Shown here: in pieces, positions 1 to 11,507 of the stretch
Position numbering within the stretch: the first letter of the stretch is position 1
How the letters are laid out: each line of letters begins with the position of its first letter
NCBI GenBank assembly: GCA_018340805.1
Contig: JACMZG010001870.1
Coordinates: 45,944,006-46,008,005, forward strand
Length of the DNA stretch: 64,000 nt
From: Microvelia longipes
Taxonomy: Eukaryota > Arthropoda > Insecta > Hemiptera > Veliidae
Direction: 5' to 3'
Translations under genes and position numbers: made by a program
The notes under the pieces: model-generated
What the model was told of the DNA's origin: nothing
The model's input: only the letters and a program-made list of their open reading frames with translations
Databases searched by the model: none

Positions 1-420
1 AGTTTCATCTCATTATTAGCATCAATTAATTTTTTATCATATGGTGTACGTTTTTTAAAACATTGTTTCGAGATGTTTTAATGGTATGCAGTACATATAT
101 ATAACGTAAGTATACCTTTACGTTATAAATATGTAGTTTCGTTTTAACATGACTTGTAAATCTATCATTTTTGGTGAATCATAAAAGTTAAACAGCATCG
201 AGCGTGGTCAGAGCCTGGATGGGTGACCGTAACGGATGTATTTACTACAAATAAATATACGCTTGGCGAAGTGTATATTTTGAGGGCGAGCAAAGCGAGT
301 CCGAAGTAGTGAGAATGAGCGTATATAGCAAATCCGATGTGATGAGAAAAAGTTCCGAGGTAGACCAAACTCGATTTTTTTAGTGACAGTGCATTTTTAA
401 AATAAGTCAGTGGCAAAAGA
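1..420 (+). mobile_element. Composite 5S-derived repeat, copy 1
   Basis: Truncated at the window edge. It holds a leading module (TTTCATCTCATTATTAGCAT), a 5S rRNA-like module at about 175-232, then GAAACGGATGTAT-like sequence, a short GCGAGCAAAGCGAGTCCGAA module and an AAAGTTCCGAGG module. The same modules recur in the same order at 4.5, 16.9 and 53.8 kb, so this is a dispersed composite repeat. The 83-codon frame across it on the minus strand is not a gene. Confidence 0.7.
175..232 (+). ncRNA. 5S rRNA-derived module (not a functional 5S gene)
   Basis: The segments AAAGTTAAACAGCATCGAGC and GTGGTCAGAGCCTGGATGGG then TGACCG follow the middle and 3' half of eukaryotic 5S rRNA, which carries the internal pol III promoter. 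The 5' third and the end of 5S are missing, so this is a SINE3-like or processed module inside a larger repeat. Confidence 0.7.
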
Positions 421-886
421 ATAATGCAATTAAAATAAAAATATAACGTCGCAAAAGTAATATAACTTGCAACTTGACTTAAAAGAACATAAAACTGGAA
501 GTGAATTGAAGTATAAGAAGTACTTAACTTCGCTCAAGAAAACACGTTCACGGTACAACGACTCGGACTAGTTTTATTACTCAAGTCCAAACGAACCAAT
601 TAGCTTGATAAGCAAGTACAACAAGTCTTAGACCAAATCAAGCCCTTATTAAGTCCCTGTAAGTGCTTGATGTCTACTTGATTTCTTGTTCTCAACGCTA
701 GAGTTATGTAAGTCCAAATTTGGGAGTCACGTAGGAGTTTCTAGCATGTTTATCTATTAGCATTACTCACTCAATTTGGTCACGAGTAAGCAAACTTGTT
801 GAGTGGAATAATGGAGTCGTTTTAAAATAAGTTTTTAACATTTAACTCCCAAATTAGTTTAACTTTAGTTTTAATATTACACGCAT
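421..886. other. No feature recognised
   Basis: AT-rich sequence with CAAGT/AAGTC-like words repeated loosely. No exon, RNA or element boundary is visible. Confidence 0.6.
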
Positions 887-1021
887 TATAGTGGATTAAG
901 TACAAATAGTATATAAAGTTTAGGTAATATATATATATATAATATATATAATATATATATATATATATATTTATTCATGGTATACCTAAACTTTATATAC
1001 TATTTGTAGTTCATCCACTAT
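887..1021. repeat. Foldback repeat with (TA)n loop
   Basis: Arms of about 40 bp, 887-926 and 982-1021, are inverted copies (shared core ATAGTATATAAAGTTTAGGT). They are separated by a (TA)n tract, giving a MITE-like foldback. No target duplication was identified. Confidence 0.7.
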
Positions 1022-1291
1022 ATGCCTTCACCATCATCTATCTATATATATAATATAGATAAGTATATATGTGTACATATGACGTTTTTGACACTTAAGA
1101 CGGTCCAACTCAACTGAGACTGGTCTAAATCAATTCCGTATGCAAACAACCTAAATATACGACCTTTTCTTAAACAACCATTTTTATTCATCTGTATTCT
1201 CAAATGTCAATATCTTGATGATTTCAGTTATGTTAGTGGTGTCCAAGCTGTTAGAGTTTATAAGGCGATTTAATTAGAGGGTTTTTAAAAA

Positions 1292-1640
1292 AATTTTTGA
1301 CATGTTAGGTTATAGTTCGGAATTTTCGACATGTTATATAGTTCGGAATTTTCGACATGTTAGGTTATAGTTCGGAATTTTTGACATGTTAGGTTATAGT
1401 TCGGAATTTTCGACATGTTAGGTTATAGTTCGGAATTTTTGACATGTTAGGTTATGGGTTCGGAATTTTCGACATGTTAGTTATAGTTCGGAATTTTCGA
1501 CATGTTAGGTTATAGTTCGGAATTTTCGACATGTTAGGTTATAGTTCGGAATTTTCGACATGTTAGGTTATAGTTCGGAATTTTCGAACATGTTAGGTTT
1601 AGTTCGGAATTTTCGGCATGTTAGGTTATAGTTCGGAATT
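1292..1640. repeat. Minisatellite, 29-bp unit, about 12 copies
   Basis: Head-to-tail 29-bp units built on GACATGTTAGGTTATAG plus TTCGGAATTTTC. Units differ by single substitutions (TTC/TTT) and a few indels. Confidence 0.95.
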
Positions 1641-1736
1641 GACAAATATATGATTGCAGGAATAAATAGAGAATTTTCAATGTTAACCGTATATCACGAT
1701 TCCTGCAATGACGTCACACGTCAAGGTTATAATTTG

Positions 1737-1796
1737 TAACCTTCACACCCTGCAAGAGGAGGTTTCGATGAGGTTACATAGAGCCCTCGAGAGCCT
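1737..1796 (+). repeat. Family C foldback MITE, partial arm
   Basis: Carries ACCTTCACACCCTGCAAGAG and GAGGTTTCGATGAGGTTAC, the same arm sequence as the complete foldback at 1931-2181. Only one arm is present. Confidence 0.7.
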
Positions 1797-1930
1797 AACT
1801 CATATTACAAAATATAATTATACTTATAATATAATTTTGTAACTTTATTTAATAAACGGATGTCATTAGTATTATAATAGATTGTCTGAAATACAAAACA
1901 ACGACAAAAAGCTGACAAAGACTGATATTT

Positions 1931-2181
1931 TATAACCTTCACACCCTGCAAGATGAGGTTTCGATGAGGTTACACAGAGCTTTTGAAAGCCTAAAAAGAT
2001 GTTTTAAGCTTCTAAACGTATTAAGATGAAGTATACTAATATATCTTCCAATTCATAGAGATATAAACAAGAGAGGGCATAGAGTATCTAAATACATTGA
2101 GAGGCCTGAAACATCTTTTTGGGGCTCTCAGGGGCTCTGTGTAACCTCATTGAAACCTCCTTCAAGAGTGTTAAGGATATA
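1931..2181. mobile_element. Family C foldback MITE, complete
   Basis: Two inverted arms of about 120 bp meet near 2055. The outer ends are TATAACCTTCACACCCTGCA and the complement of CTTCAAGAGTGTTAAGGATATA. Related pieces occur at 1737, 19.7, 25.0 and 36.7 kb, all sharing GAGGTTTC, ATGAGGTTACACAGAGC and AAGATGTTT. No transposase. Confidence 0.75.
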
Positions 2182-3308
2182 TAATCAATTGATTTTGGCT
2201 TCCCGCACATTTTTTGTTTTGATTTGCATTTTTAACATTTTCAAAAAATGTTAATACGAGTAAGTTATTGAAATTATGTACTGATTTTTTGATTGTATTC
2301 ATAATCGAAGGTGGTCAGGTTAATTTTTCTATGTTTCATAATTTAACCTATAGAGCTTCTCTAGTAATAATATCTCTATGTTTCCATCAACTAATAATCT
2401 TTAAGCATAATCTCTTAAAAAAAATGTAAACAAACTCACCTGGTTAAAAAAAATGTTAAAATAACTTCAATCTAACTGGCAACACTGATAGTAATAAAAA
2501 ATAGCTTTATCTATGTAGATAATAAATAGTATGAAAGGAACTAGAAAAGAAACATAAGTAGTGAAATTTTTACGGAATTTATAAAAAAATTTTAAGCATG
2601 AAAATTAATTTTATAATGACTGTAATCTTTCTAGATAATTAATGCTGAAATCTTGACGAGCTGGTCAATAATATCTGGAAGAGTGCGATAGTTTAGAAAG
2701 ATAGACAATCTTTAGTTAATAGCCGAGTAAACACGTCCAGTAAGTTGTTGTACGCGCAGTTTTTTTTTACTTTTTTTATATTTTTAGTTAGAACGCGTTT
2801 GAAGGAGGTTTAATCGACTGACTGGTAAAAGAAGTTTCCAGTCTTCTAAGGCGGAAGGAGTGGGGGAACTATACTTCTTTTGTTCGACAACAATTGTATC
2901 AGTTTTAATTTCCAAAATCGCCACGAAAACAAATCAAATTTGTCCAATTAAACGAAATTCGTCGTCGTTACATTATTATATGATTAAAATTGTGAAATTT
3001 ACGTAGTGAGAATTATTATGTGAATGTATCAAAACTTAAGAAGATGAAGTAAGAATAATAATGATTGACATACAATAAATTATAAACAATAAAGTGATGA
3101 ATGACCCCAGGACATGGTTGCTGAAGAAGTCCTGCATAGGAAGGTCCTGGAACTTTAACTTTATTTAAAAGGACTCCATCTTATCCTTATTTCTTTGTTT
3201 TTTATCTTTGTTGGAGAGTAAGCACAGTTTTCAATCCTCCTTTTCATTACTTGTCGCCTCTTGCCAAAGTCGTTTCTTCTATAGAATCGATTAGATACTC
3301 GGCGTGTG
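2182..3308. other. No feature recognised
   Basis: AT-rich sequence without coding potential, splice-site pairs or recognisable repeat ends. Confidence 0.6.
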
Positions 3309-3785
3309 CTTTTATCCACCAAATTAGGGATAAAAGTGGTAATTTTATTGCTTTTTATCCATCAAATTAGGGATAAAGTGGTAATTTATTGCTTACTATC
3401 CACCAAATGATAAAAGTGGTTAATTTTATTGTTTATCCACCAAATTAGGGGATAAGGGATTTTATTGCTTTTTATCCACCAAATTAGGGGATAAAAGTGG
3501 AACTTTATTGCTTTTTATCCACCAAATTAGGGGATAAAAGTGGTACTTTTATTGCTTTTTATCCACCAAATTAGGGGATAAAAGTGGTACTTTTATTGCT
3601 TTTTATCCACCAAATTAGGGGATAAAAGTGGTAATTTTATTGCTTTTTATCCACCAAATTAAGGGATAAAAGTGGTAATTTTATTGCTTTTTATCCACCA
3701 AATTAGGGGATAAAAGTGGTATTTTTATTGCTTTTTATCCACCAAATTAATGGATGAAATTGGCACTTTTATTGCTTTGTATCCA
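3309..3785. repeat. Minisatellite, 44-bp unit, about 11 copies
   Basis: Units contain TTTTTATCCACCAAATTAGG, GGATAAAAGTGG and TTTTATTGC. The ATCC/GGAT words make each unit weakly self-complementary. Outer units are diverged. Confidence 0.95.
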
Positions 3786-4039
3786 TAGACGTCCGCATGG
3801 GGGTCACTTGACCCCTCCCTCCCCGCGGAAAATCAGAAAAGTTAGTTTGAACCGCACTATAAATTATTAAAAATGTAATGGGCATTATTATCCTGCATTC
3901 TTTAATAAAAATTACTTTTTTAAATTACATTTGAAATATAATTAAACAAGTAATATGTTCCACCAGTAACTCTCGTTAAAAGAATAAATCAAATACAGTT
4001 GATTACCAACTGGCTCGCTTCTATACATACACGCAGATA
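3786..4039. other. No clear feature
   Basis: Begins with a G/C-rich patch (GGGGGTCACTTGACCCCTCC), then AT-rich DNA. The patch may be an element terminus, but no partner end was found. Confidence 0.4.
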
Positions 4040-4052
4040 CTATATTATTTTA

Positions 4053-4757
4053 ATTTGATTTTTGGGTGCTGAAACAACGGCATTTGATGAAAAAGCGTTT
4101 GTTTACTTTTCCTCATTTATATACCGTAGGTATATTGGAAAAGTATTGTGTTTGCTAAAAAATCCGATACAGGGATGTCACCGGAATTATCCGTTTCAGG
4201 TGTTATTGAGACCTTTAAGTGGGTTTTACAAAGTCATCAGTCTGTATGGGTTTCATAAAGTTTTCTGTATTTGTGTGTGTGAGTCTATTATCATCGTAGC
4301 TCCTAATGTAATTATACTAAAGAATGTAAACATGCTACGAAAAATCAATCTATAGGTTTAGTTGTGCTATCCGACATTTTTGATATCATTAATCCCCCCA
4401 ACAATGACTCAGCGAAATTTCTAATAAATCATTAATTGCGAAAAAAAATACTACGATCGAATAGAAATTCATACAGCATACATGTAGTCACGTAAAAGAC
4501 TAACATAAGTGCTAAGTTTCATCTCATTATCAGCATTAGTTCAATTTTTATCACATGACTTCTGTACGTTTTTTAAAAAACGGTAAAAATCGGAAATTAA
4601 TCCCTATGAGTTGAAATTAGGTGAAAGTGTATTCGATACTTTACGTAGTAAATTAGTACACCAAGTTTCGTTTCATTAGGACAAGTATATCCATGACTTT
4701 TGTTGGATCATAAAAGTTAAGCAGCATTAAGCATAGTGCTTGGATGGGTATGAAACA
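4053..4757 (+). mobile_element. Composite 5S-derived repeat, copy 2
   Basis: Family E sequence runs reverse-complemented at about 4053-4460 (TATACCGTAGGTATATTGGA, CCGGAATTATCCGTTTCAGG, TGTGTGTGAG). The leading module follows at 4512-4580, then CCAAGTTTCGTTTCATTAGG and a 5S-like module at 4704-4757. The E to leading module to 5S order suggests the repeat can occur as joined units. The 97-codon frame at 4062-4355 is not a gene. Confidence 0.7.
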
Positions 4758-4768
4758 CACACACACAT

Positions 4769-4835
<67 letters not shown>

Positions 4836-4942
4836 GAAGTAAAAATCTTTTTCCCATCAATGTTATGATCTTCCTCCCCCTTTCTCATCTATTACCGTGA
4901 AAACACACACACACACACACAACACACACAACACACACACAT

Positions 4943-4973
<31 letters not shown>

Positions 4974-4985
4974 TATATATATAAG
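4755..4985. repeat. (AC)n and (TA)n microsatellites
   Basis: Two (CA)n runs, each followed by (TA)n, lie at 4752-4836 and 4901-4985. They flank a short unique segment, and a repeated TATGATCTTCCTC word occurs on both sides. Confidence 0.9.
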
Positions 4986-5475
4986 TGATATGATCTTCCT
5001 CATCTATTACCGCAACCTCATAAGCTCGCTTTTCCTTTCGAAATTTGCTAAAAATAAAGTCATAAAAATATCACAGCACTAACATCTTCTTTGGAGGTAA
5101 AAATTTATGATAAAATTATGTTTAACTGAAGCTGTAATAGAGCTGCAGTAATATTTTTATTAGCTACTTCAACACCTTTCCAACTACACGAAATAAAAAA
5201 AGGTAAAGCTGTAAATCACAGCACGCTTTGTCAACTACTGACGCATATGTTTACCTTTTATAACCTAAAAGCTATAAAACCGATTTTATTACCTTTTAAG
5301 ATGAATGTTATAAAAGTGTAGATAAGATTAAATAACAGCCCTTTGCCACAGGCCGGACCTTGATCACTGCTTTGCGGGTCTTTGGTCTACTAAGAAGAAT
5401 TAATTTACTGAGAAAGAAGGTAGGGAATGTCCTTCTCAACTACTTCCCTGCCCTTGATCAATTTAGCAAAATTGA
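4986..5475. other. No feature recognised
   Basis: AT-rich. Nothing beyond short simple-sequence runs. Confidence 0.55.
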
Positions 5476-5480
5476 AGAGG

Positions 5481-5812
5481 GTCACCTGTGGTGTAGTGGT
5501 TAAGATACGCGGCCAATACACAAAATGGTAAAGTCCATTCATCAATGGACTTTTCATCCATTCATCAATGGACTTTTCATCCATTCATCAATGGTCCATT
5601 TATCACAAAATTAATGGACTTTAAACTTCCGAGTTTATTTAGTCATGGCTTCGTTCAATCCCAGCACGGGCCTCTGAGATTTTTATGATAGGGATAAAAA
5701 ATCTGCGTACAACGTCTTTCAGAAGGGACGTAAAGACGGTGGTCTCGAGTCTGTGCGTTGTCAGGTACTCGTTAAAGATCCCTTACCCTAAATAAAACTG
5801 GGTATAGGCAAA
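5481..5812 (+). mobile_element. tRNA-derived SINE with a repeat-expanded head
   Basis: TGGTGTAGTGGTTAAGATAC at 5489-5508 is a pol III A-box region, and GGCTTCGTTCAATCCC at 5647-5662 with GCACGGGC is a B-box region, as in tRNA-headed SINEs. The head is abnormally long because three short direct copies of TTCATCAATGGACTTTTCAT are inserted between the boxes. The body holds GACGTAAAGACGGTGG and CTCGTTAAAGATCCC, typical of invertebrate SINE tails. Confidence 0.75.
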
Positions 5813-6800
5813 ATTTAGGACCCTCATAGTAGATTCATTATAATACTATAGTGTGTCTGCCTTGTAGTTTAAAGTGTATGGAGGTTTGGTTTTACAGCGA
5901 GGGCTCGTGTTGTTCCTAGTTTTCACTAGACTATAAGAGTCAGTGAAAATATGAATGATTGCTTGAAAAAAGCATGAGAGGAACCATAGAAATCCTCGGC
6001 TCTTCTCTCTAGATTAGATGAAATATACCTACACTTAAAATTAAAAGGAGCTGAACACTATCTTAAGGAGCTGGCAAAAAGAGCCTAACAACGTGAAATG
6101 TAAATTTACTCCATGTGTGATTCTGTATAGTTCTATATACATATTAGGTTGTCTTTTTGCAAATTGGTAGAATTCCTGCTATTACACAAGCCGCTTGAAA
6201 TGATATGGTTTTATAGCTTCTGATAAATCTTATGGCTATGATCCTTTGAAATGAATTAAATTTACTCATATTTCGTTTAGTCTTCTAACCATCGGCTATG
6301 ACAGGTGTAGCATACTTTAACATTGGGCAGAAAGTTTTTTTTTATAAATGACTGAGTGGTTTGAGTGGGTTGGTCGGATCTATACATAACCCAGGCGACT
6401 TTTGCAGATTTGGACTTTATATTTACATAGCTTAGTACTTTAAATGGTTTATGAGATATATGTTAATTCCAAGACCACTTGCTGGTTAGAGTTACTCTTA
6501 AGTACTTTGGAGTCTTACTTCGAAGACAATGACTTATTTTGATCCATATAAGTAATACTTAATTTTTTGTTGTTGTGTCTTCTTGTTATGTTAATTAGGA
6601 AAATTGTTTCTTGTTATGATTAGATACTCGGCGTAGCCTCGGGAGTCGACTTGTTTACCCCGCTCGACCTAACGGCGTCGGGTGATAATGAATTTTTCAC
6701 CTGCGCCTGTAAAATTGTCTTCTCCCCCTAGTCGTGTAACTAACAATTATTGACATTTATTTAAAATTAATGAAAGATAACCTACTTTACTATCACCTCC
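5813..6800. other. No feature recognised
   Basis: AT-rich. No splice-bounded open frame and no repeat ends identified. Confidence 0.55.
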
Positions 6801-6890
6801 GTATCAAAAATCTTTTTGATACAATACAATATACAATCTACCGCTAAAATATTGTCGCTTACATCTGTAAGCGACAATATTTTAGCGGTA
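6801..6890. repeat. Two adjacent perfect hairpins
   Basis: 6801-6822 is GTATCAAAAA, a 2-nt loop, then its complement. 6839-6890 has perfect 25-bp arms (start TACCGCTAAAATATTGTCGC) around a 2-nt loop. The short open frames on both strands here mirror each other and are not coding. May be a very small foldback element. Confidence 0.85.
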
Positions 6891-6984
6891 GCAGGATCGA
6901 GCGAAAGCACAACAAGCAGCTTCATTTTGGAAAGTGATGAGAATCTGATTTTTTTTGCTACATGCCTCAAGACAAAAATCGTAA

Positions 6985-7115
6985 AAACTGCTCGGGAGGT
7001 CTTAAAAATGCATGAAACGGATAATTGCGGTTACATCCCAGTTTCGGATTAATAGCGCAAACAAAATACTTTTCCTTTATACCTACGGAATATATCAGGA
7101 AAAGGAATAAAACCA
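6985..7115 (+). repeat. Family E repeat, partial
   Basis: Shares CTCGGGAGGTCTTAAAAA, AACGGATAATTGCGGTTACA and TATACCTACGGAATATA with the other E copies. The CA-rich middle is absent. Confidence 0.75.
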
Positions 7116-7624
7116 GTTCGACAGAGTTGCACACATAAGTTATAAAATTTTAATTTAACTTTCCTCTCAAGTTAAATACTAAGAGTAGCACCCATCTGAA
7201 ACAATGTAGGTTCGAATCCAACATAAATAAATCTATATTTATTTCAGATTAGAAAAAATTTATAGCTTTATAATTTCATATTTGGAAACGTGTTATTAAG
7301 TTTTACACTGTAAAATGATAAATACCCCTGGAATTATAAAACGTTTCTCAATTGTGTGTTGGCAGCATTTATGTAGTTGTGATTCAGATGTATTGATTTA
7401 GCGAATTATTCGTTTGAAAACCGCTATTGAAATATTATCTCAGCTGTTGGTTTTAGATGCAAATAATAAGGACATTTTTCAATTATATATTATAACGTTA
7501 AAATGTTTTTAAGTAACATTAAATTATTCATTGAACAAACAAATTTTATAATTATTAATTTCTGCAATTGCAATTAAAAAATCAACACATTAAATAGATA
7601 AGATCATCAAAACAAACATTAGGT
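7116..7624. other. No clear feature; isolated B-box at 7210
   Basis: GGTTCGAATCC at about 7210-7220 matches the tRNA B-box exactly but no A-box precedes it, so at most a SINE remnant. The rest is AT-rich. Confidence 0.35.
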
Positions 7625-7633
7625 TTTTTGATA

Positions 7634-7638
7634 TTATA

Positions 7639-7727
<89 letters not shown>

Positions 7728-7731
7728 TATA
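7634..7731. repeat. (TA)n microsatellite
   Basis: Nearly pure alternating TA with a few phase slips. Confidence 0.95.
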
Positions 7732-7794
7732 AACAAAACATTACGTCATCGATTGAAATAATGTAAGCAAATTAAGTTTTTTTGACTAATACAT

Positions 7795-7945
7795 TTGAAA
7801 ATTCGCTTATGTCGTGGCAGTATGCCACTCATATAAATTAGTTTATACGACGAATTGATAATGTACAACAACCATGTGCCGTGAAGAGGCCACAGTCGAC
7901 GCTGGGGGTGGCAAAGAGGCCGAATGCCCCTTGTTTTGAGGATGT
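7795..7945 (+). repeat. Family D repeat, copy 1
   Basis: Dispersed repeat with a G/C-rich core in AT-rich DNA. It starts TTCGCTTATGTCGTGGCAGT and continues GTACAACAACCATGTG, GTGAAGAGGCC and GACGCTGGGG. Related copies are at 35.9 (minus), 37.5 and 46.6 kb. Class unknown. Confidence 0.65.
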
Positions 7946-8658
7946 AAAGATCCTACTTTACAGTCGCCCGAAAAAAAAGATGATTACATTATCTAACAGG
8001 GGTGGTGGCAATAGGATGAAGAGCTAAATCCAAATTTAGAGTCTCGTATCTAGTTCAACGCGTAGTAATTAAATACTAAAAGCCTGCGAACGAAGAAAAA
8101 AAGCGAAAATTTTACAAATGAAGCCTACTTATTGTGAGATTTTATGAACAAATATAAATATCAATTTACTAAGACAATAATAATTGTTTGATTCTATAAA
8201 TATTAAATTGAGGAATATCAAAATAAAACTCTTCTCACGCCAAGAATTTGGTGTTTGAGCTTTATCAGCTTTATTTCAGCCACCCCACTCAAGGAGTGCC
8301 CCTCACGTTTACCGAAGTAATCATTCAGTCCAAATTTTGAATACAGTTTTAAGTTTCAAAATGGTTTCAAAACCTTGTTCTAACAGATTTTACAATACAA
8401 ACTAGAGATAAAAGTAATTTAACTTAAGGTTTAGACTTTGGCGAGTGAGTGATTACAAACACGCATAATATCGCTTTAAGCGATTCAAGATCTCATTCAA
8501 AGACTAATAGTGTGCTTTGACACGAGGTTAAAATTATGGAAATATTTGCATTTATCACCAGCCAAACAATCTACTATGTTTTCAGCTGAATTAATTTCAA
8601 GTTAATTGTAAACATAATAACTGATAAACCAGTGTCAGATTACAGCTCTGACCTTATA
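7946..8658. other. No feature recognised
   Basis: AT-rich. No gene or element boundary seen. Confidence 0.55.
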
Positions 8659-9262
8659 ATAATACTATATAGAAGGAGCACTACTGATAACACGAAAGCC
8701 GGTTCACTGGTGCACTTAAGTAATACTGCCACCCTAACAATATACAATTTCCTTATAAAAAAGTTGGCAATACTTCCGGTTGCTGAATCTTTATTCTCTA
8801 TTATTAATTAATGATTGATTATTCATAAAATACTAATATAAACATCGGTCCATTACAATATTTTAAGCATTTAAATTGTAGTTGAACGTTTTAAATTAAA
8901 ATGATATTAATAGTAGTCCTCGTCAACTAAATGTAGATTCTTTTATTCCACTATCCTTTTGCTATCTAAGACCGATTGTATTAAGTAAGTGTTATTAAAT
9001 GAGCTATTAAGTTATTATTATTAAGTGTTATTAAGTAAGTTAAGTGTATTAAGTATTGTATTAAGTAGCAAAGGTTTTTAAGTTATTTTATTTGTTACAT
9101 AAGATCTGTTTTCATTAGTGGATATTTATAACACATTTTTAAAATAATGTTTTGTTGTCAGGTTGGCAGCATTACTTAGTTGCATCAGTCAACCGGCTTT
9201 CGTGTTATCAGTGGAATTACATTGTGTTTACGGTCCTGTGCTCCTTCTATATATAGTATTAT
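8659..9262 (+). mobile_element. TIR element T1, copy 1 (604 bp)
   Basis: Ends are inverted over about 100 bp: left ATAATACTATATAGAAGGAG with ACACGAAAGCCGGTT, right ACCGGCTTTCGTGTTATCAG with GCTCCTTCTATATATAGTAT. The right TIR carries an extra block of about 22 bp. Inner landmark: AGTCCTCGTCAACTAAATGT. A local TTAAGTGTTATTAAG expansion makes this copy longer than the others. Non-autonomous; superfamily not assigned because the duplication is unclear. Confidence 0.85.
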
Positions 9263-9460
9263 TCTAAGTCTCTTCTTCTTCTATCTGAGGGCGATCGTAT
9301 TTATACATTCGGACAAGAGCTCTATAAATGATTCGAGAAACTACTCTAAGGTTATCTTTTCCTCCATATCCTGCTTTATTAAAAATACATAAATCCCTTT
9401 TCTGCACTTTGTCATGGAGAGAAGGCTACTTAGCCAGTTTACGCTCTCATTCAGCTATTA
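9263..9460. other. No feature recognised
   Basis: Short spacer between the T1 element and the minisatellite. Confidence 0.5.
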
Positions 9461-10095
9461 AAAGCTAGGCCAGCCACACGTTTAGCATATAATCAAGCTT
9501 AGAAGCTGGGCCAGCCACACGCCTAGCATATAATCGAGCTTAGAAGCTAGGCCAGCCACACGCCTAGCATATAATCGAGCTTAGAAGCTGGGCCAGCCAC
9601 ACGCCTAGCATATAATCGAGCTTAGAAGCTAGGCCAGCCACACGCCTAGCATATAATCGAGCTTAGAAGCTAGGCCAGCCACACGCTTAGCATATAATCG
9701 AGCTTAGAAGCTAGGCCAGCCACACCCAAGCATATAATCGAGCTTAGAAGCTGGGCCAGCCACATGCCTAGCATATAATCAAGCTTAGAAGCTAGGCCAG
9801 CCACACGCCTAGCATATTAATCAAGCTTAGAAGCTGGCCAGACACACGCCTAGCATATAACGAGCTTAGAAGCTGGGCCAGCCACACGCCTAGCATATAA
9901 TCAAGCTTAGAAGCTGGGCCAGCCACGCGCTCAACATGCGTTTTTACCTATTAAAAGTTGATCCAGCCACACGCCTAGCCTATTAAATCGCGCATTGAAG
10001 CTTAGACTAGCCATACGCTCAAACTGCGTTTTCGTGTATTAGAAGCCCTTCCGGCAACACGCCCTGCCAATAATTGTTTTTAGAAGCTAGACGAA
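9461..10095. repeat. Minisatellite, 41-bp unit, about 14 copies
   Basis: Units read AGCTAGGCCAGCCACACGCC, then TAGCATATAATCGAGCTTAG. The last four units are strongly diverged, as at the decaying edge of an array. Confidence 0.95.
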
Positions 10096-10529
10096 CCTGT
10101 GCTTGAGCAGCTAAACATTGTAAAATCCCAGTAGCTATTTCCAAACATTCTAATAGTCTCTGTCTATATTAATATTCTTAAAATAGAGGGCAAGTCGTTT
10201 TAGAATAAAGTCACATTTACTAACGGTACCAGATGTGTTTATCGACCCCTGAGTAAGCAATCTCTTGGTATAGTAATGAGGTCTCATGTATTTAAAGATG
10301 CAGCTTATAACCAGTTTAGATGCAGTCTTGTCCCCACCCACGCAGCTCTCCATTAACAGAGTATTTACTCTGTACTTTTCATATGTTATCTTTCGTACCG
10401 AACGATGCATTTTCGAAAATGACAAACCGAAATTGACAACTCTTCAATTAACTTAAAATACCTTTAATCAATTTATAAAAACTGAGGTCTAAGATTTTAA
10501 CGATTTATAAGGACTTCTAGAGTGAACTT
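10096..10529. other. No feature recognised
   Basis: A 91-codon minus-strand frame (10150-10425) has no recognisable domain, acceptor or donor. I see no gene. Confidence 0.5.
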
Positions 10530-10607
10530 TCAAAGAAAAGTGTGCTTATAAGTTTGAGGGTCATGAAGTAGGAAGGGGGATGTTTAGAACGGGGACTCAC
10601 TGATCAA

Positions 10608-10646
<39 letters not shown>

Positions 10647-10850
10647 TATATATATATATATACCTGTATGTACATACGAGATTTTAGTTTCTATATATGA
10701 CACGATAACTTCCGAACGCTTATTCGGATCGAAATAAAACTTGGTACGAAAATCAACCTATTTAATGTCCCAAAGCCTGGTGTTTATGAAAAGTGAGTGA
10801 CGCCATTAATCCACGATAATGACTCAGCAAAAATTTCAAAAATCACAAAA
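10530..10850 (+). repeat. Family G repeat, copy 1
   Basis: Shares with 56450-56730 the order AAGTGTGC, GGGTCATGAA, GGGACTCAC(T/C)GATCAA, CGAGAT, ACACGATA, AAAATCAACCT, AATGTCC and AATGACTCAGCAAAAAT. Its end overlaps a family E word (AATGACTCAGCAAAAATTTC), so G may be another part of the composite repeat. A (TA)n tract fills 10612-10661. Confidence 0.65.
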
Positions 10851-10966
10851 CTTCAAAAAGTGTTTGTATTGGGCTGAAATTTCAAGAAGGTTGATGACTT
10901 TTTTTTGTTATTCCTCAAAGTTGTTTCTTCATAAAAAGCATCAGTCCCTCCACAAAATATATTTAA

Positions 10967-11012
10967 AAAGCAAACCGGCTTTCAACCCACAAATGTCATC
11001 TTCAGGCCGGTG
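10967..11012 (-). ncRNA. Hammerhead-like motif (core CTGAAGA)
   Basis: On the minus strand CTGAAGA (11005-10999) precedes GAAA (10983-10980). The CTGANGA consensus allows A at the variable position. Stem II is weak (GAC with GTT), and stem III can form with a CG loop. Confidence 0.55.
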
Positions 11013-11090
11013 AGAAGAGAATTATTGAGCCTGTGAGTCCTTGTTAGTACCAACTAACAAGGACTCACAGGCTCAATAATTCTCTTCTCA

Positions 11091-11131
11091 CCGGCCTGAA
11101 GATGAACTTTGTGGGTTGAAAGCCTTTTTGC
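11091..11131 (+). ncRNA. Hammerhead-like motif, partner arm
   Basis: CTGAAGA at 11096-11102 and GAAA at 11118-11121, with AAC/GTT as stem II. After GAAA the CCGG found in the other arm is damaged (CCTT), so stem III is probably lost. Confidence 0.5.
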
Positions 11132-11208
11132 TTTTTAAATATATTTTGTGGAGAGACTGATGCTTTTTTTTAAGATTTACTCCACTTGCGTTGTCTTATT
11201 TATAGTAT

Positions 11209-11507
11209 TTGTTTCTTCATATTTTAGTACAGTCTTTGTTTAACTATTATCCAAAAGAAAATGTAACTGTAACCAGTGCTAACCACAAATTTGCCCTTTA
11301 ACCTAAACATAACCTCCAATAAGCCAAAATATTATAGCGTAGCTAGAGCCCAACTCGAGTCGGCATAGGGCGTACAATGACAAATACTTTCTAATGTGAA
11401 AAAACTGACTCTCTAATCTGTTCTCCACTGTTAAATATGGACGCTAAGTTCTTTTATCGAAGAAAGAACCAACCCTATGTTTAGTAATTATTGAAAAAGG
11501 TTATAAT
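11209..11507. other. No feature recognised
   Basis: Holds the right target duplication of the preceding element, then AT-rich DNA. Confidence 0.5.

Larger units (their letters stand above)
10934..11208. mobile_element. Inverted-pair hammerhead retroelement, locus 1
   Basis: Arms of about 115 bp lie tail to tail around a 4-nt spacer at 11049-11052. Each arm carries a hammerhead-like core followed by a conserved end ATTTTGTGGAGAGACT. The element is bounded by the 13-bp direct repeat TTGTTTCTTCATA at 10921-10933 and 11209-11221. Arms differ at a handful of positions. Non-autonomous; Penelope-like affinity is inferred from the ribozyme type. Confidence 0.8.

Noticed and set aside
175..232. 5S rRNA gene
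   Set aside because: Only the middle and part of the 3' half is present, embedded in a dispersed repeat; the same truncation recurs in every copy.
1292..1640. Telomere-like TTAGG content in the 29-bp array
   Set aside because: Only one TTAGG per 29-bp unit and not tandem; not an insect telomeric repeat.
3309..3785. CRISPR-like array
   Set aside because: Units are contiguous with no variable spacers; this is eukaryotic minisatellite DNA.
9180..9392. Frames at 9180, 17787 and 41576 with shared peptide
   Set aside because: All are translations of the T1 element TIR in different copies.
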